DNA of 64,000 nucleotides, taken from the NCBI RefSeq assembly GCF_022921075.1, contig NZ_CP095050.1, positions 1,922,001-1,986,000 on the forward strand, written 5' to 3'. Source of the DNA: Hymenobacter sp. 5317J-9 (lineage in GTDB: Bacteria; Bacteroidota; Bacteroidia; Cytophagales; Hymenobacteraceae). Both the position numbers and the translations under genes were made by a program. Shown here one piece after another: positions 15,993 through 24,097 of the stretch (position 1 is the stretch's first letter; every line of letters starts with the position of its first letter). Below the pieces are notes generated by a model, which saw only the letters and a program-made list of their open reading frames with translations, searched no databases and was not told where the DNA came from.

Positions 15993-18900
15993 ATGTTGCC
16001 ATTGCTACCCGCTGCATGTCGAATGCCCTGGTGGAGCGGTTTGATAAGTCTGCTCGTGTGGGTGGCGGCACCGGTCGCGGCCCAAACCTTGGCGGTGCGC
16101 CCATACACCACTGCCAACGGGTTGGTGCAGTCCAGCGTGTATTGCCTGGGCCAAGACCCGGAAGGCCGCCTCTGGATAGGCACCCAGGGCGGCGTGTGCG
16201 TGTTCGACGGCAAGGAATTTCGCAACTACGGCGGGCGCGAGGGCCTGCCCGACTCGCACGTGCAAGCCGTGGCCGTGGCCCCCGACGGCCGCACCGTGTG
16301 GCTGGGTCAGAAATACGCCGGCCTGGCGGCCCTGGGGCCCACCGGCCGCATCCGGCCGGTGCCGTTGCCGGGCCTGCGTGTGCCCGGCCGCATTGCGGCG
16401 CTTTGGGCCAGCCAGACCGAAGTATGGCTGGGTTCCAACGCCCAAGGCGTGTGGCGCTTGCGCTTTTCTTCAGGCCGGGCCGACACCGTGGTGCAGCACT
16501 GGAGCGCCGGCCGCGGCCTGCCCACCGACACCGTGGAGTGGCTGGGGCCGGGGCTGCATGGGCGGCAGTGGGCCACCACGCCCAAAGGCGTGGTGCTGTT
16601 CGACCGCCGCACGGGCCAGCCGCTGCCTGCCGCGCAGGCGGCCCTGCCCGCCGATTTGCGCCAGCACGCCTACGGCTGCCACCGCGTCAGCGACTCGGTG
16701 GCCTGGGTGGGCTCGGCGCGCGGGTTGTTGCGGGTGAGCGCGACGCCCGGTGGGGATTGGCACCTGCGCCGCTACGGGCCGGAGTCGGGCCTGGCCGTGG
16801 GGCCGGCGCTGCGCGTGGTGCAGGACCCCGCCGGCCGGGTGTGGGTGAATACCGTGGCCGGCCTGTACCGGGGTGTGTTTCGGGGAAATGTACTTCGCTT
16901 TCAACTGATTCTGCCGCGCGCCACCTTCGACGATGACCGTGCCTGCGACGTGCTGGTGGACCGCGAAGGCAGCCTCTGGGCCGCCACCGATGCCGGCGTC
17001 AACCAGTACTTGACCGACGAGCGGTTTGCGCAATTCACCACCGTAGATGGCCTGCCCGCCAACCCTGTAACTGCCCTGGCGCAAGCTCGAAGCGGGGAGC
17101 TATGGGTGGGAACCCAGTGTGACATTGGCCGGATGCCTTTGGCAACCACTGGCCCGCAACTGCCCGCCCGCCCGCTGGTAGTGCCCGCCCGCACGCGCCG
17201 CGGCCACTACGTGCTCAGCCTGCTGCCCGATAGCCGCGGCGGCATGTGGGTGGGCACGCTGGGCGAAGGCGCCCGCCGCTACGACCTGCAAACCGGCCGC
17301 TGGGAAACCTACGACGGCAACGTGGAAGGCCTGGCCGGCCAGTACGTGGCCAGCATGGCCGAAGACCGCCGCGGCCGCGTGTGGCTGGTGACGCACCGCC
17401 GCGGCGTGACGGTGTACGACCCGACCGACCGCTCGTTTCGCACCTTTCGCAACGGGCAGCGCGGGCTGATGAGCAACAATTTCTGGCAGGTATATCGCGA
17501 CCGGGCCGGCCGCCTCTGGCTGGCCTCCGACGACGCCGGCCTCGTCAGCGTCGACACCGACCACGACACGTTTCGGCGGGTGGACGGGCAGGCCGGGCGC
17601 CTCACCGTGGGCTCCATTAGCGAAGACTGGCGCGGCCACCTGTGGCTGGGCCCGGTGGGCGCGCCGCTGATGCGCTACGAACCCGCTACTGGCCGCCTGC
17701 ACACCTACGGCCTGCACCTGGGCCTGCAGTCCATCAACCCGTATTTCGTGCAATGCGACAGCGTCGGCCGCGTGTGGGTGGGCACCCATTTAGGCATCGA
17801 CGTCTTCGACCCTGCCCGAAAAACCGTGCGTTCCTACGCGCCGGCCGACGGCTTTTTGGGCGGCGAAACCGATGAAAATGCCGTGCTTCTCACCGCGGGC
17901 GGGCAGGTCTGGATGGGCACCGTGGGCGGCCTCATGCTCTACGACCCCCGCCACGTGCCCCGGCCCGCTATGCTGCCCCGCCCGCGCCTCACCAACCTGC
18001 GGGTGAACCTGCGCGATACGGCGTTGCAGGCCGGCCTCACCCTGCCGTATCAGCTGAACGGCCTGAGCTTTGATTTTCGGGGCGTGAGCCTGGCGCGGCC
18101 GGGCAGCGTGCGCTACCAGTACCGCCTGCGGGGGCTGGGTGAGGCCTGGGCCGGGCCTGGTCAAGGCACCTCGGCCACGTTTGCCAACCTGCCGCCAGGG
18201 CCCTACACGTTTGAGGTGCGAGCCACCAACGGCGAGGGCGGCTGGAGCCGGCCGGCCGCGTTTGCTTTCACCATTGAGGCGCCGTGGTGGCGCCGCTGGT
18301 GGGCGTGGGGCCTCTACGCCAGCGCACTGGTGCTGGCCCTGTATGCGGTGCGGCGCCGCACCCGGTGGCAGGAGCGGGAGCGGGCCGAGCGCCGCCTGGA
18401 GCGCCAGGCCCTGAGCCACCTGCAGGAAATGGACCGGGTGAAAACCGATTTCTTCACCAACATCAGCCACGAGCTGCGCACGCCGCTTACCCTCATTCTG
18501 GGCCCGGCCGAGCTGCTGGCCGACGAGGCCCCCGACGCCGTGAGCCGGCAGCGCGGCGGGCTGGTGCTGAGCCAGGCGCGCAAGCTGCTGTCGCTCATCA
18601 ACCAGCTGCTGGATTTGAGCAAGCTCGATTCGGGAGCCCTGCGCTTGCACCCCGCCAGCGGCGACGTGGGCCAGCTGGTTCGGCACACGCTGGCCGGTTT
18701 CGAGGACCTGGCGGCCCGCCAGGGCGTGGTGCTGCGGCTGGAAGCGCCGGCTGGCCCGGTGCCGCTGGTGTTCGATGCCGAAAAGCTTGATGAAGTCCTT
18801 ACTAATTTGTTGGCCAATGCCTTGCGTTTCACGCCCGCGGGCGGGACCGTTACGCTGCGCCTGAGCCAGAGCGTGCCCACCGTGGCGGCCCCCGCCGGGA

Positions 18901-20114
18901 CGGTGGAGCTGGCCGTGCTCGATACCGGCCCCGGCATCGGCCCGGAGCACCTGCCGCATTTGTTCGACCGTTTCTACCAGGCAAGTTCCGATGGCCGGAC
19001 CCAGACCGACACGGGTACCCCGCGGCAGGGCACGGGCATTGGCCTCGCGCTGGTGCGCGAGCTGGTGGCCCTGCACGGCGGCACGGTGGAAGTAAGCAGT
19101 ACCCCCGGCCGGGGCGCTTGCTTTGTGGTGCGCCTGCCCAAGGGCATGCTCACGGCAGACGCATCGGAGGCGGCCAGCGGCGGAGCGATGACCAGCGCCC
19201 CGGTTGCCCCCGCCTACTCCGCGCCGCCCAGTGTTTTGTCTCCGGCGCCGCTGTCCATCCCCGATGACCCGTTGAATGAGCGGGAAGTGGTGCTGCTGAT
19301 AGAGGACAGCGCGGAGGTGCGGAGCTTCATCGCCGAGGCCCTGGCGGCCGACGGCTACCGGCTGCTGCTGGCCGAAGACGGAGAGGCCGGCCTGGCGCAG
19401 GCGCGGGCGGAAGTGCCCGACCTGGTGGTGAGCGACGTGATGATGCCCGGCCTGGGCGGCCACCAGGTATGCGCCGCCCTCAAGGCCGACCCGGCCACCA
19501 GCCACATCCCCGTCGTGTTGCTCACCGCCCGGTCTTCGGCCGACGACCGGCTGCTCGGGCTCGAAACCGGGGCCAATGCCTACATGCCGAAGCCGTTTCG
19601 GCCGCGCGAGCTGCGCGCCCAGGTGCGCAGCTTGCTACAACTCAGCCAGCAATCCCGGGCCCGCTTTGCCGAACTAGCCGCAGCCGTCCCGGCCGTGAAT
19701 ACGCCCGCCGACGCGCCGGGGGTACTCACGGCTCCGCTGCCCAATCAGCTGGCGGTGCACGCAGCGGCTGTGTCGGGCCTGCCCTCGCTCGACCAGGCCT
19801 TTTTGGCAAAATTTGATGCGGCTGTGCTGGCCCATCTAGGTGATGAGTTTTACGGAGTAGACCAGCTGGGGCAGGAGCTGGGCCTGAGCCGCACCCAGCT
19901 GCACCGCAAGCTGAAAGCCCTGACCGGCCATGCGCCCGGCGAATACCTGCGCAACACGCGCCTGCTACGGGCGCTGGCGCTGCTGCAGGCCCGGGCTGGC
20001 ACCGTGGCCGAGGTGGCGTACCAGGTGGGCTACGGCAGTCCGGCCCATTTTAGCACCGCTTTCTCGCGGCAGTTCGGCTTCGCACCCAGCACAGTAGGGA
20101 AGGAGCAGGCCTGA
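15993..20114 (+). CDS. Hybrid two-component system protein (HTCS), copy 2
   Basis: This 1373-residue paralogue of the protein at 10301-14494 has the same order: signal peptide ending VAAQT, propeller repeats (WIGTQGGV, WVGTLGEGARRYD, WVGTHLGIDVFD), a Y_Y_Y domain, a membrane helix (WWAWGLYASALVLALYAV), HisKA with His826 in SHELRTPL, HATPase (NLLANALRF, DTGPGI, GTGIGLALV), a receiver with Asp1148 in SDVMMPG and an AraC-type HTH. The kinase and DNA-binding parts are much more alike between the copies than the sensor parts, which suggests a different ligand but perhaps overlapping targets. The start could also be 15933 or 16023. A GNAT paralogue follows at 20376. Confidence 0.92.
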   Translation: MLPLLPAACRMPWWSGLISLLVWVAAPVAAQTLAVRPYTTANGLVQSSVYCLGQDPEGRLWIGTQGGVCVFDGKEFRNYGGREGLPDSHVQAVAVAPDGRTVWLGQKYAGLAALGPTGRIRPVPLPGLRVPGRIAALWASQTEVWLGSNAQGVWRLRFSSGRADTVVQHWSAGRGLPTDTVEWLGPGLHGRQWATTPKGVVLFDRRTGQPLPAAQAALPADLRQHAYGCHRVSDSVAWVGSARGLLRVSATPGGDWHLRRYGPESGLAVGPALRVVQDPAGRVWVNTVAGLYRGVFRGNVLRFQLILPRATFDDDRACDVLVDREGSLWAATDAGVNQYLTDERFAQFTTVDGLPANPVTALAQARSGELWVGTQCDIGRMPLATTGPQLPARPLVVPARTRRGHYVLSLLPDSRGGMWVGTLGEGARRYDLQTGRWETYDGNVEGLAGQYVASMAEDRRGRVWLVTHRRGVTVYDPTDRSFRTFRNGQRGLMSNNFWQVYRDRAGRLWLASDDAGLVSVDTDHDTFRRVDGQAGRLTVGSISEDWRGHLWLGPVGAPLMRYEPATGRLHTYGLHLGLQSINPYFVQCDSVGRVWVGTHLGIDVFDPARKTVRSYAPADGFLGGETDENAVLLTAGGQVWMGTVGGLMLYDPRHVPRPAMLPRPRLTNLRVNLRDTALQAGLTLPYQLNGLSFDFRGVSLARPGSVRYQYRLRGLGEAWAGPGQGTSATFANLPPGPYTFEVRATNGEGGWSRPAAFAFTIEAPWWRRWWAWGLYASALVLALYAVRRRTRWQERERAERRLERQALSHLQEMDRVKTDFFTNISHELRTPLTLILGPAELLADEAPDAVSRQRGGLVLSQARKLLSLINQLLDLSKLDSGALRLHPASGDVGQLVRHTLAGFEDLAARQGVVLRLEAPAGPVPLVFDAEKLDEVLTNLLANALRFTPAGGTVTLRLSQSVPTVAAPAGTVELAVLDTGPGIGPEHLPHLFDRFYQASSDGRTQTDTGTPRQGTGIGLALVRELVALHGGTVEVSSTPGRGACFVVRLPKGMLTADASEAASGGAMTSAPVAPAYSAPPSVLSPAPLSIPDDPLNEREVVLLIEDSAEVRSFIAEALAADGYRLLLAEDGEAGLAQARAEVPDLVVSDVMMPGLGGHQVCAALKADPATSHIPVVLLTARSSADDRLLGLETGANAYMPKPFRPRELRAQVRSLLQLSQQSRARFAELAAAVPAVNTPADAPGVLTAPLPNQLAVHAAAVSGLPSLDQAFLAKFDAAVLAHLGDEFYGVDQLGQELGLSRTQLHRKLKALTGHAPGEYLRNTRLLRALALLQARAGTVAEVAYQVGYGSPAHFSTAFSRQFGFAPSTVGKEQA

Positions 20115-20375
20115 AAACAGCGGCTATTCTAGCCAGTTGTTTCATCGGAGGCGGGCCTGCAAAAAGCAGCACTTGGGCAAGAGTGCCGTCCAAAAAAGTG
20201 TGGGAAAAAGACAGCAAAAGGGCGGGGGTGCGCAAAAACCAATGTAGTCGCAACGAAACCCAACGCCCTGCTACGTCTTCGCACGCATTTGAAACGCCCG
20301 CGGAAACCAGCGGGCAGCTCGTAATTATTCCTTTGCTGGCATCAGCGCCGCTCCGATGAGGCCGCGCTGAAGCTT

Positions 20376-21029
20376 ATGCACCAGCCTCTTCTCATTCGTT
20401 CGCATGCTGCCTCCTCGGCCATCCCCCGGCGCCTGGAGGCCGCTGATGTGGCTTGGGCCACGGCACTCCTGCTGCGGGCCACTGCTGCGCACCCGGCCCT
20501 GCGCTACGTGTGCGACGGTACCTCAGAAGTCCGCCAGCAATGGCTTCTGAAACAATTGCTGCTGCTGGTGCTGCGCCACGGCGCGGCGTATACCAACGCG
20601 CCCGGCACGGCCTTAGCCTTGTGGCTCGGTCCCGCGCAGGCCACCGTGCGCACCACCCCGTGGTGGCTGCTGCCGGCTACCATCTGGCACCTGGGCTGGG
20701 CCGGCCACCGGCGCCTGGGCCGCCTGCTGAGCACCATTGCGTGGCTGCGCCGCCACGGCGTGGCCGGGCCGCACCATTTGCTGCTGGGCGTGGCCGTGCT
20801 GCCCGAGGCGCAGGGCCGGGGCGAAGGGCGACGGCTGCTGACTTCTACGCTGGCGCTGCGGCAAACGCCGCTGCCCTGCTATTTCAGCACGCAGGTGCCG
20901 GCGCAGCTGGCTTTCTACCAAGGCATGGGCTTTGAGCTGGCCGGGCACTGCCCCGTGGGCGACGGCCCCGATGGGCCCCTGAGCAACTGGGGCCTGTTGC
21001 GGCCGCCCACAGTCTATCCCGCTCTCTGA
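20376..21029 (+). CDS. GNAT-family N-acetyltransferase, copy 2
   Basis: A 217-residue paralogue of the protein at 14865-15491. The acetyl-CoA loop is QGRGEGRRLL after LLLGVAVLPE, and the C-terminal strand reads CYFSTQVPAQLAFYQGMGF. The shared N-terminal block RRLEAADVAWATALLLRATA fits copy 1. It ends 35 bases before the large beta-roll gene, so the two may be co-transcribed. The natural acceptor is unknown. Repetition of an HTCS-GNAT pair on the same strand points to duplication of the two-gene unit. Confidence 0.8.
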   Translation: MHQPLLIRSHAASSAIPRRLEAADVAWATALLLRATAAHPALRYVCDGTSEVRQQWLLKQLLLLVLRHGAAYTNAPGTALALWLGPAQATVRTTPWWLLPATIWHLGWAGHRRLGRLLSTIAWLRRHGVAGPHHLLLGVAVLPEAQGRGEGRRLLTSTLALRQTPLPCYFSTQVPAQLAFYQGMGFELAGHCPVGDGPDGPLSNWGLLRPPTVYPAL

Positions 21030-21064
21030 TTTTCCATCGATACCTCCACTTCTTTTTCAGCAAT

Positions 21065-23992
21065 ATGAAGAATATATACTTTCTGAATCGCAGCCGCGGA
21101 ATCCTGCCGCGCGTGGTGCTGGCCTGCGTGATGGCACTGCTTTTTCCAGTCTTGGTCCACGCCCAAAGCGTGGGCATTGGCGCGGGCACGGTGACGCCAC
21201 CGGCTTCGGCCGCGCTGGAAGTGCGGGCTACCAATAAAGGCGTGCTGTTTCCGCAGGTGAGCCTGACCAGCCTGACCGATGCCACCACCATCCCAAACCC
21301 TGTCACGGCCCTGCTGGTGTTCAACACCAACGCCGCTCTGGCCGACGGCACCGGCTTCTACTACAACGCCGGCACCGCCGCGGCGCCCGCCTGGACCAAG
21401 CTCAACACCGGCGCCGCCCCGGCCACCAGCGGCTGGAACCTGACCGGCAACGCCGCCACCGACTCCAGCCGCAACTACGTCGGCACCACCGACGTGAAGC
21501 CCGTTCGCTTCGGCATCAACGGCCAGGAGCAGGCCCGCCTGCACGTAAACGGCGCTTTCTGGCTGGGCGGAGCGCCCGTCGGTTCGCCGACTTTCCCCGA
21601 CAACAACCTGCTCCTCGGCTACCAGGCCGGCAAAACCCTGCCGCCCGGCGCTTACAACAACCAGTACGTGGGCTACCAGGCGGGGCTGAAGGCCACGGGT
21701 ATTTACAACCAGTTCACCGGTTTTCAGGCGGGCTACAACACCACCACCGGGGCCGAAAACTACTTCAGCGGCATGCGCGCCGGCTTTGCCAACACCACAG
21801 GCCAGCAGAATTTCTTTGAGGGCCGCTCGGCGGGCACCGCCAACACTACCGGCAGCCAGAACCATTTTGCCGGCTTTCAGGCGGGCCTCACCAACACCAC
21901 GGCCTCGGGCAACCACTTTGAGGGCTACCGGGCCGGCCAGGCCAATACCACCGGCGACGAAAACCACTTCAGCGGCTACAACGCCGGGCGCAGCACCACC
22001 ACCGGCTACCGCAACCTGATGGTGGGCTTCCGGGCGGGCTACGCCAACACCACCGGCCGGGGCAACATTTTCCTGGGCGCCAACGCCGGCCGCCGCAACA
22101 CCACCGGCGAAAGCAACGTGGCCATCGGGCACGGCGCGCTGGCTGCCGGCACGGCGCCCTACGCCAACGTGGCCATCGGCGACTCGGCCGCCAACAAGCT
22201 CACCACGGGTTCCAGCAACGTGTTCGTCGGCGACGTGGCCGGCCAGAACGCTACCACCGCCGACGGCACCGTGGCCGTGGGCCGCTTTGCGGGCAGCGAC
22301 CTCACCACCGGCGACGACAACGTGTTCGTCGGCCAGCAGGCCGGCGCCCGCACCGTGACGGGCTCCGACAACACCTTCCTGGGCTATTTCGCCGGCGAAA
22401 ACACCACTTCCAGCAACAACACCTTCGTGGGCGCCAACGCCGGCGTCGACAACACCGTGGGCACGGGCAACGTGTTCATGGGCTTTTTTGCGGGCCACGA
22501 CAACGTGGACGGCAACGCCAACACCTTTCTGGGCTACGAATCGGGCCTGAATTCTGAATCCAGCTCCGACAACACCTACCTGGGCTACCAGGCCGGCCGC
22601 AGCACCCCGGTGGGCGTGCGCAACACCTTTGTGGGCAGCGGCAGCGGCCAGGGCGGCGGGGCCGGCGGCAACTCGCAGGACAACACCGCCCTGGGCTACC
22701 GCGCCGGCCGGGCCCTCGATTTTGCCTTCAGCAACACCTTCGTGGGCAGCGAAGCCGGCGTGGTGACCAACACCGGCGGCTACAACGCCTTTTTGGGCTC
22801 GAAAGCGGGCTGGAAAAACACCACTGGTGGGGCCAATACCTTTATCGGCTCCGGCGCCGGGCTGTTCAACACCACCGGCGGGCGCAACGTGCACGTGGGC
22901 AGCACCGCCGGCCGCAACGGCACCACCGCCGAAGACAACACGATGGTGGGCAACAACGCCGGCTACTCCACCACGGCCAACGACAACACCTTCGTGGGCA
23001 GCACCGCCGGCCTGAACAACGTGACGGGCACGGCCAACGTGTACGTAGGCTCGCAAGCCGGGCGTGGCGCGTCGGGCCAGTTCAACGCCGTGCTTGGCTT
23101 CGACGCGGGCTCGGGCTCGCTCTCGAACGGCAGTGCCGGCAGCACGGCGGCCAGCAGCGTGGTGCTGGTGGGCTACCAGGCCGGCCAGCGCAACTCGGCC
23201 AACGGCCTGACCGCGCTGGGCTACCAGGCGGGCCAGATAAACAGCGGGGCCAACAACACCTTCGTGGGCTACGACGCGGGCGGCACCACCACCAGCGGCA
23301 CCGACAACACCTTCGTGGGCTCTGGCAGCGGGGGCAGCAACTTCACCGGCAGCCGCATCACGGCCCTGGGCAGCGGCGCAGGCACGGCGCCGGGCCAGCC
23401 CGGTCTCACCAATTCCACCTTCATCGGCTACGGCGCCCAGTCGCCCTACAGCAACGTCATGGTGTTCGGCAACGACGATGTGGAGCACTGGATATTCGGC
23501 CGCCAAACGCCCGGCCCCGGCGTGCTTGTGGTGGGCGCCGGCGGCACCCAGCCCACCGCCGGCAACGGCGCCTACCTCAGCAACGGCGGTGCCTGGACCA
23601 ACGCTTCCGACGTGAACCTCAAAGACCACATCGAGCCCACCGACGGGGCCCAGGTGCTGGGCTTGCTGCGCCAGCTGCCCATCACGCGCTGGCAGTACAA
23701 GCACACCAACGGCGAAACCCACCTCGGCCCCATGGCCCAGGATTTCTACCGCCTTTTTCACCTCGGCGTCAACGACACCAGCATCAGCTCCATCGACCCC
23801 GCCGGCGTGGCCCTCGTGGGCGTGCAGGAGCTGGCCAAGCAAAACGACGCCCTCCAGGCCGAAAACGCCCGGCTCCGCCAGCAGCTGCAGGCGCTCCAAT
23901 CGGGCCAGGCCGCGCTCGGCGCGCGCCTTACCGCCTTGGAGCAAACGGCTCGCTTCGCCGCGCCCGTTCCGGCTGCGCAAGCAAGCCGCTGA
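21065..23992 (+). CDS. Exported beta-roll repeat protein with S74 intramolecular chaperone domain
   Basis: This 975-residue protein has a signal peptide (ends VLVHAQS), a head segment with VGIGAGTVTPPASAALEVRATNKGVLFPQ, then close to 30 copies of a 17-residue unit with consensus GxxAGxxNTTGxxNxFx (about residues 184-760). Such units resemble YadA-like trimeric left-handed beta-rolls. From about 847 the sequence SDVNLKDHIEP starts a peptidase S74 domain, known from phage tail spikes and some surface proteins, where a Ser-Lys pair cuts off the chaperone after trimer assembly. A coiled coil (ELAKQNDALQAENARLRQQL) closes the protein. It is likely a trimeric fibre-like surface protein. No T9SS domain is seen and no other phage genes are nearby. 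Confidence 0.85.
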   Translation: MKNIYFLNRSRGILPRVVLACVMALLFPVLVHAQSVGIGAGTVTPPASAALEVRATNKGVLFPQVSLTSLTDATTIPNPVTALLVFNTNAALADGTGFYYNAGTAAAPAWTKLNTGAAPATSGWNLTGNAATDSSRNYVGTTDVKPVRFGINGQEQARLHVNGAFWLGGAPVGSPTFPDNNLLLGYQAGKTLPPGAYNNQYVGYQAGLKATGIYNQFTGFQAGYNTTTGAENYFSGMRAGFANTTGQQNFFEGRSAGTANTTGSQNHFAGFQAGLTNTTASGNHFEGYRAGQANTTGDENHFSGYNAGRSTTTGYRNLMVGFRAGYANTTGRGNIFLGANAGRRNTTGESNVAIGHGALAAGTAPYANVAIGDSAANKLTTGSSNVFVGDVAGQNATTADGTVAVGRFAGSDLTTGDDNVFVGQQAGARTVTGSDNTFLGYFAGENTTSSNNTFVGANAGVDNTVGTGNVFMGFFAGHDNVDGNANTFLGYESGLNSESSSDNTYLGYQAGRSTPVGVRNTFVGSGSGQGGGAGGNSQDNTALGYRAGRALDFAFSNTFVGSEAGVVTNTGGYNAFLGSKAGWKNTTGGANTFIGSGAGLFNTTGGRNVHVGSTAGRNGTTAEDNTMVGNNAGYSTTANDNTFVGSTAGLNNVTGTANVYVGSQAGRGASGQFNAVLGFDAGSGSLSNGSAGSTAASSVVLVGYQAGQRNSANGLTALGYQAGQINSGANNTFVGYDAGGTTTSGTDNTFVGSGSGGSNFTGSRITALGSGAGTAPGQPGLTNSTFIGYGAQSPYSNVMVFGNDDVEHWIFGRQTPGPGVLVVGAGGTQPTAGNGAYLSNGGAWTNASDVNLKDHIEPTDGAQVLGLLRQLPITRWQYKHTNGETHLGPMAQDFYRLFHLGVNDTSISSIDPAGVALVGVQELAKQNDALQAENARLRQQLQALQSGQAALGARLTALEQTARFAAPVPAAQASR

Positions 23993-24097
23993 GGTGCCAT
24001 GTGCCACCGAATACTGCTTCAGCATCAATAGATTACGGTAGATAAGTAGTAGTGCCGGCGCTTGTCAAGGCTCTAATGGCTTCCATCCCAACTTCTC

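Noticed and set aside
21065..23992. Prophage tail fibre locus
   Set aside because: The S74 domain alone suggests phage, but there is a signal peptide and no capsid, tail, integrase or lysis gene nearby.
21014..24028. A very long open frame (about 1000 codons) on the minus strand opposite the beta-roll gene
   Set aside because: It mirrors the G+C-rich periodic codons of the real gene, lacks family features, and similar antisense frames lie opposite most genes in this window.
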